From Paludibaculum fermentans (GTDB lineage Bacteria; Acidobacteriota; Terriglobia; Bryobacterales; Bryobacteraceae): a stretch of DNA of 64,000 bases. Each line of letters opens with the position of its first letter. The stretch's first letter is position 1. This document shows positions 60,491-64,000 of the stretch, piece after piece. The position numbers were made by a program, and so were the translations under genes. The DNA lies in the NCBI RefSeq assembly GCF_015277775.1, contig NZ_CP063849.1, positions 9,005,501 to 9,069,500 on the forward strand, written 5' to 3'. Under the pieces are notes generated by a model that saw nothing but the letters and a program-made list of their open reading frames with translations, was not told where the DNA came from and made no database searches.

Positions 60491-61786
60491 ATGTCCGCGA
60501 AATCCTGGTACAAATCGCTCTACCTGCAAGTGCTGGTCGCCATCGCGGCTGGAGCCCTCCTCGGCTACCTCTCTCCAGCCACTGGCACCGCCATGAAGCC
60601 CTTCGGCGACGGCTTCATCAAGCTCATCAAGATGCTGATCGCACCCATCATCTTCTGCACGGTGGTAGTGGGCATCGCGGGTACCGAGGATGTGAAGAAG
60701 GTCGGCAAAACCGGAGCCCTGGCGCTGCTCTACTTTGAAGTGGTCAGTACGCTCTCCCTGGTCATCGGCCTGATCATCGTCAATCTCGTGCAGCCCGGCG
60801 CGGGCATGAATGTCGATGTCAAGACCCTCGACGCCGGCTCCGTCGCGGACTACGCCACACCCCACAAGCTCGGCACCACCAAGGACTTCCTGCTCCACGT
60901 CATCCCCGACACCCTGGTCGACGCCTTCGCCAAAGGTGAGATCCTCCAGGTGCTGTTCATCGCCGTCCTGGTCGGCGTCGCTCTCCAACGCCTGAACTCG
61001 CGCGAAAATCTGGTCTTCCAGGTCATCGAAAAGTCTTCGCATGTCCTGTTCGCCATCGTGGGTTACGTCATGAAGCTCGCCCCCATTGGGGCGTTCGGAG
61101 CCATGGCTTTCACCGTCGGCTCCTACGGACTGGCCAGCCTGGTATCCCTGGCGCGGCTGATGGGGACCTTCTACGCCACCTGCCTGATCTTCGTCTTTGC
61201 CGTTCTCGGCTCAATCGCACACCTGCACGGCTTCAGCATCTGGCGTTACCTGCGCTACATTCGCGAGGAGTTGCTGATTGTCCTCGGGACATCATCTTCG
61301 GAAGCCGCACTCCCCCGCATGCTGGCGAAAATGGAATCCCTCGGTGCCAGCCGCTCCACCGTGGGTCTGGTCATTCCAACCGGCTACTCGTTCAATCTCG
61401 ATGGGACCTCGATCTACCTGACCATGGCGGCCATCTTCATCGCCCAGGCGACAAACACCCCGATGACGCTCTTCCAGCAGATCACGCTCCTGGCGGTCCT
61501 GCTCCTGACCTCCAAGGGCGCGGCTGGAGTCACCGGCAGCGGGTTCATCGTCCTGGCGGCAACGCTTTCAGCCGTAGGACACGTCCCTGTCGCCGGCCTG
61601 GCGCTGATCCTGGGCATCGACCGCTTCATGTCGGAAGCCCGGGCCATCACGAACGTCATCGGCAACGGCGTGGCGACGCTGGTGGTAGCGCGATGGACCG
61701 GTGAGCTCGACATTCCCACCATGGAAGCTCGCCTCGAATCCGGCCCGCCCGATCGCACCCCCGCCGAAGAACCAATTCTCAACTAG
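60491..61786 (+). CDS. Dicarboxylate:cation symporter (DAACS family)
   Basis: 431 residues with about eight membrane segments and two hairpin loops. Family motifs are clear: [14 protein letters not shown] (the serine-rich hairpin), [19 protein letters not shown] and [20 protein letters not shown], then [20 protein letters not shown]. It imports C4-dicarboxylates or acidic amino acids with H+ or Na+. DctA-type by length and motifs, but the substrate is not fixed by sequence. It precedes a strong bidirectional terminator. Confidence 0.93.
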   Translation: MSAKSWYKSLYLQVLVAIAAGALLGYLSPATGTAMKPFGDGFIKLIKMLIAPIIFCTVVVGIAGTEDVKKVGKTGALALLYFEVVSTLSLVIGLIIVNLVQPGAGMNVDVKTLDAGSVADYATPHKLGTTKDFLLHVIPDTLVDAFAKGEILQVLFIAVLVGVALQRLNSRENLVFQVIEKSSHVLFAIVGYVMKLAPIGAFGAMAFTVGSYGLASLVSLARLMGTFYATCLIFVFAVLGSIAHLHGFSIWRYLRYIREELLIVLGTSSSEAALPRMLAKMESLGASRSTVGLVIPTGYSFNLDGTSIYLTMAAIFIAQATNTPMTLFQQITLLAVLLLTSKGAAGVTGSGFIVLAATLSAVGHVPVAGLALILGIDRFMSEARAITNVIGNGVATLVVARWTGELDIPTMEARLESGPPDRTPAEEPILN

Positions 61787-61941
61787 CACTCCACCCCAGT
61801 CTCGCCAGTTCACCAAGCTCTCCCCCCAGCATTCCCTCCGGCATTGCCGGAGCCCCGCCGCAACCCACACAACTCCGAGGGACTCCAGCACCGTCGCAAC
61901 CAACCGGGAGAGTCCGCAGCCAACCAACCTCACCAACACGC

Positions 61942-61975
61942 AAAAAGGGCTGCCCCCGAAGGAGCAGCCCTTTTT
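61942..61975. terminator. Bidirectional intrinsic terminator
   Basis: AAAAAGGGCTGC (61942-61953) pairs with GCAGCCCTTTTT (61964-61975) around a 10-nt loop. A-run and T-run give a U-tract on each strand, serving both the plus-strand symporter gene and the minus-strand TonB-like gene that ends at 61995. Confidence 0.93.
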
Positions 61976-61994
61976 CAATCCACCTGGCTTTCGT

Positions 61995-63326
61995 TTACAG
62001 CAGCCGGAAGTTCACTTCCACATTGGCCTGTACCGGAACGGGCTTCCCGTCTTTATACCCTGGCCGGAACTTCCACTTCATCACCGCTTCGATGGCCTTC
62101 TCATCCAGCCCCATGCCAAGCGGCCGGACCACGCGTACATTGGTAGTCTTGCCGGTTTCGTCGACGACAATCGCCAGCATCACGGTGCCCTGGAACTTAG
62201 CCTTGCGAGCCTCTTCCGAATACTCAGGTTCCACGCGGAACACCGGCACCGGAGCGCTCACGCCACCGCCAATGCGGTACGCGCCGCCGCCAAAGCCGCC
62301 GCCTTCACCAGGACCCACGCCGCCGCCTCGGCCCGAGCCGACGCCGCCGCCACTACCGGAACCAATACCGCCACCGGAACCAGGGCCGTTCGAGGGAATG
62401 CCCGCCTTGGCGAACGGATCGCCGTAGTTCGGCATATTCACATTCGGCAGGGGCGTATCCGGAGGAGCGATAATCGTGGGCTCCATCACCAGCCGCGGAT
62501 TCGGATTGTTGATTACAGCTACCGGGGGCGTAAACTGCTTCAGATCCGCGCGGGGCAGCTTGCCCTTGCTGGCCGGCAGGGGCGAACGATCACCGCCACC
62601 ACCGCCGCCGCCCATGGCCTGCTTCTTGACCGCCATCTTCGGCATGTACGGGTCAATATCCGGCTGGACGAGCGTGATCGAATTCTTCACCGCAGTCTGG
62701 ATCGTCTTGTTGGTCCCCAGGAAGAAGGCCAACGCCACAAGCCCGACGTGGACGAACACCGACATGATCTGCGACTTGCCGCGATACTCGTCGCGGGCGA
62801 ACATCTCTTTGACTTGTACCGGCTGGGACGTCACCTGCAGCGGTGGTAGCTGCGGCGGGAAGAACAGATCCTTCGCGTTGGCGAAAATCGTCCGGTACCA
62901 GGGCAGGGAAGTCTTGGCCAGCTCACCCATGCCCGACAGCCCGACCTCTTCTTCCGTCAGGGGACGGGAAGTGATCTGCAGCGGCGGGGGAGCGGGACTG
63001 AAGAGATCGGCGATGTTTTCCCGCAGCGTACGGAAAAACGGCTTCTTCTGCTGGATCTCCGCCAGTTGGCGCAGGGAAGAGTCGGTGCCGTGCAGCAACT
63101 CATCTTCGCTCAACGGCTTGAAGGTGACCTGCAGCGGTGGCAGCTTTTTATACGCAGCCAGTTCTCTCAGGTTTTCAATCAGCGAAAGGAACCACGGCTT
63201 CGAGCCGTCCTGCAGTTCCAGCGCCCGGTCCAGCGGACTGGACATAGGGATCTGCGAGGGGTTCCCCGGCTGCACTCGGTTCGCCTGGTTAGGCTCGTTG
63301 AATTGGTTGGGATTGCTCGCCGACAT
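61995..63326 (-). CDS. TonB-like energy transducer with three N-terminal repeats
   Basis: 443 residues. The cytoplasmic N-terminus contains three copies of a ~45-residue unit (PWFLSLIENLRELAAYKKLP, PFFRTLRENIADLFSPAPPP, PWYRTIFANAKDLFFPPQLP), each followed by PLQ(V/I)T(F/S). One membrane helix follows at about 185-205 (MSVFVHVGLVALAFFLG), then a Gly-rich linker (GGGIGSGSGGGVGSGRGGG) and a C-terminal TonB domain (PVFRVEPEYSEEARKAKFQG to VKWKF-like end). It has no exbB/exbD beside it, so it may borrow the motor encoded at 52192-54031. Confidence 0.9.
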   Translation of the reverse strand: MSASNPNQFNEPNQANRVQPGNPSQIPMSSPLDRALELQDGSKPWFLSLIENLRELAAYKKLPPLQVTFKPLSEDELLHGTDSSLRQLAEIQQKKPFFRTLRENIADLFSPAPPPLQITSRPLTEEEVGLSGMGELAKTSLPWYRTIFANAKDLFFPPQLPPLQVTSQPVQVKEMFARDEYRGKSQIMSVFVHVGLVALAFFLGTNKTIQTAVKNSITLVQPDIDPYMPKMAVKKQAMGGGGGGGDRSPLPASKGKLPRADLKQFTPPVAVINNPNPRLVMEPTIIAPPDTPLPNVNMPNYGDPFAKAGIPSNGPGSGGGIGSGSGGGVGSGRGGGVGPGEGGGFGGGAYRIGGGVSAPVPVFRVEPEYSEEARKAKFQGTVMLAIVVDETGKTTNVRVVRPLGMGLDEKAIEAVMKWKFRPGYKDGKPVPVQANVEVNFRLL

Positions 63327-63472
63327 ACCTCTCGACTCTCACATTCCAAACGTCAGCCTTGTGGCCGTTCGAATCTCTTGCTTCTGTTCCTTAGACGCGC
63401 CATGTATCTCAAGGTTGCAGGAAACGCGTCTGAAACTCATCCCAGCTCTTCAAAAAATTGTATCACGCAGAG

Positions 63473-64000
63473 TCAGCGGATGTTAGCCCTTCCATTTTTC
63501 GTAAGTGATTGAAAATTCAACACTGTCTCAAAGGTATAGGACTCTTCCACCGCTTCCGCCTGCTTGTCCAGTCTGCAAACCATTCGTTCCAGACGATTTG
63601 TCGCGGCCAGTGGTCCATCCAGGGCCAACTCCTGCCGCCCGCCGGCCGCCACCGTCCCACCCGCTCGCCGCCAATCCGCCTCCGGCCCATTCGCCAGGCG
63701 GCAGGCTACACTCACATTGACCGTGTTATCCAGAGTGTTCTCAACCATCGCCAGCGGCCGGCCGGAACCCGGCTCTGCACGCAAAGACGACAGAAAAACC
63801 TTCGGTGTAACAAGCAGGGCCACAGGTAAACAACCTGCCGGCAGCGATATTTCGTTTGGACCGCGGCTCGAAAGATAGGGCGTCAATGCGGGCAGCCCCT
63901 CTTCCCGTAGAACTTCCGTACCATTCACTGTCAACCCGGCGTTGCAGGCTGTCTCCAGCCGCACGTGCTTGCCGCTCAACCCTGCCGGTGCCGGAAACCG
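63473..64000 (-). CDS. Hypothetical protein, 5'-truncated by window edge
   Basis: The minus-strand frame is open to the last base of the window, so the start lies outside; 175 residues are visible. It is a beta-rich sequence (RLETACNAGLTVNGTEVL, PVALLVTPKVFLSSL, NVSVACRLANGPEADWRRAG). No family was recognised. It precedes the TonB-like gene by 146 nt on the same strand. Confidence 0.65.
   Translation of the reverse strand, partial: RFPAPAGLSGKHVRLETACNAGLTVNGTEVLREEGLPALTPYLSSRGPNEISLPAGCLPVALLVTPKVFLSSLRAEPGSGRPLAMVENTLDNTVNVSVACRLANGPEADWRRAGGTVAAGGRQELALDGPLAATNRLERMVCRLDKQAEAVEESYTFETVLNFQSLTKNGRANIR

Noticed and set aside
63367-63377. GTTCGAATCTC resembling a tRNA T-arm in an intergenic region
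   Set aside because: The flanks do not form a T-stem, anticodon arm or acceptor stem.

Overview
The window looks like a high-GC chromosomal segment of an acidobacterium, most likely the Bryobacterales / Candidatus Solibacter lineage. I infer this from the combination of a BlaI/BlaR1-type repressor-peptidase pair, a giant exported RCC1-repeat protein ending in a duplicated ~120-residue domain I associate with Solibacter-type proteomes, TonB-like proteins with 'PPLQVTS'-type cytoplasmic repeats, many twin-arginine or lipoprotein-exported enzymes, and a tgt-yajC-secD-secF-tonB-exbB-exbD-exbD cluster. No rRNA, tRNA, CRISPR array, intact insertion sequence or phage gene was recognised.

Layout. 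1-2580: accessory, visibly lower-GC left end, with the tail of a receiver-like protein followed by a Vsr-type nuclease, a REP-like palindrome and a possible HEPN protein; this looks like the edge of a defence island. 2990-4956: blaI-blaR1 behind a promoter carrying two palindromic operators; the peptidase is fused to a membrane-fusion-protein-like C-terminus. 5378-6019: an orphan helical protein. 6425-10816: the RCC1 protein. 11556-13760: two lineage-type hypothetical proteins embedded in several kinds of repeats. 13760-22039: exported M28 peptidase, small secreted protein, ankyrin protein, Tat-type amidase and aldo/keto reductase, and a thiamine-diphosphate enzyme. 22151-28851: minus-strand block of RNA-binding protein, HtrA protease, NarX/NarL-type two-component system, beta-carbonic anhydrase and SulP transporter. 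28976-32964: a Mini-III-like RNase III domain protein, small membrane/secreted proteins and a fused SecDF. 32994-44116: molybdopterin oxidoreductase, beta-propeller/phosphoesterase fusion, small membrane proteins and a lipoprotein, DUF1223, YncE-like propeller, cyclophilin lipoprotein, glycoside-hydrolase-like protein. 44181-46791: PLP trans-sulfuration enzyme and cysS. 46820-54903: one long plus-strand cluster tgt-yajC-secD-secF-tonB-exbB-exbD-exbD-TPR lipoprotein, closed by a strong terminator at 54941. 55030-61786: rsh, DUF971, small secreted protein, GH78 rhamnosidase, dicarboxylate symporter; a bidirectional terminator at 61942 separates them from a second TonB-like gene and a gene cut by the right edge.

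How it works together. The central theme is the cell envelope: two complete SecD/SecF sets (one fused, one split), a Ton/Tol-type motor, HtrA quality control, lipoproteins and Tat-type enzymes. The most unusual items are (i) the receiver-like/Vsr pair at the left edge, (ii) the BlaR1 peptidase fused to an efflux-adaptor-like domain, with a probably leaderless blaI transcript under twin operators, (iii) a helix-hairpin-helix-like insertion in both SecF moieties, and (iv) the repeat-rich 12-13.5 kb region. All calls come from reading the sequence; no database search was run.
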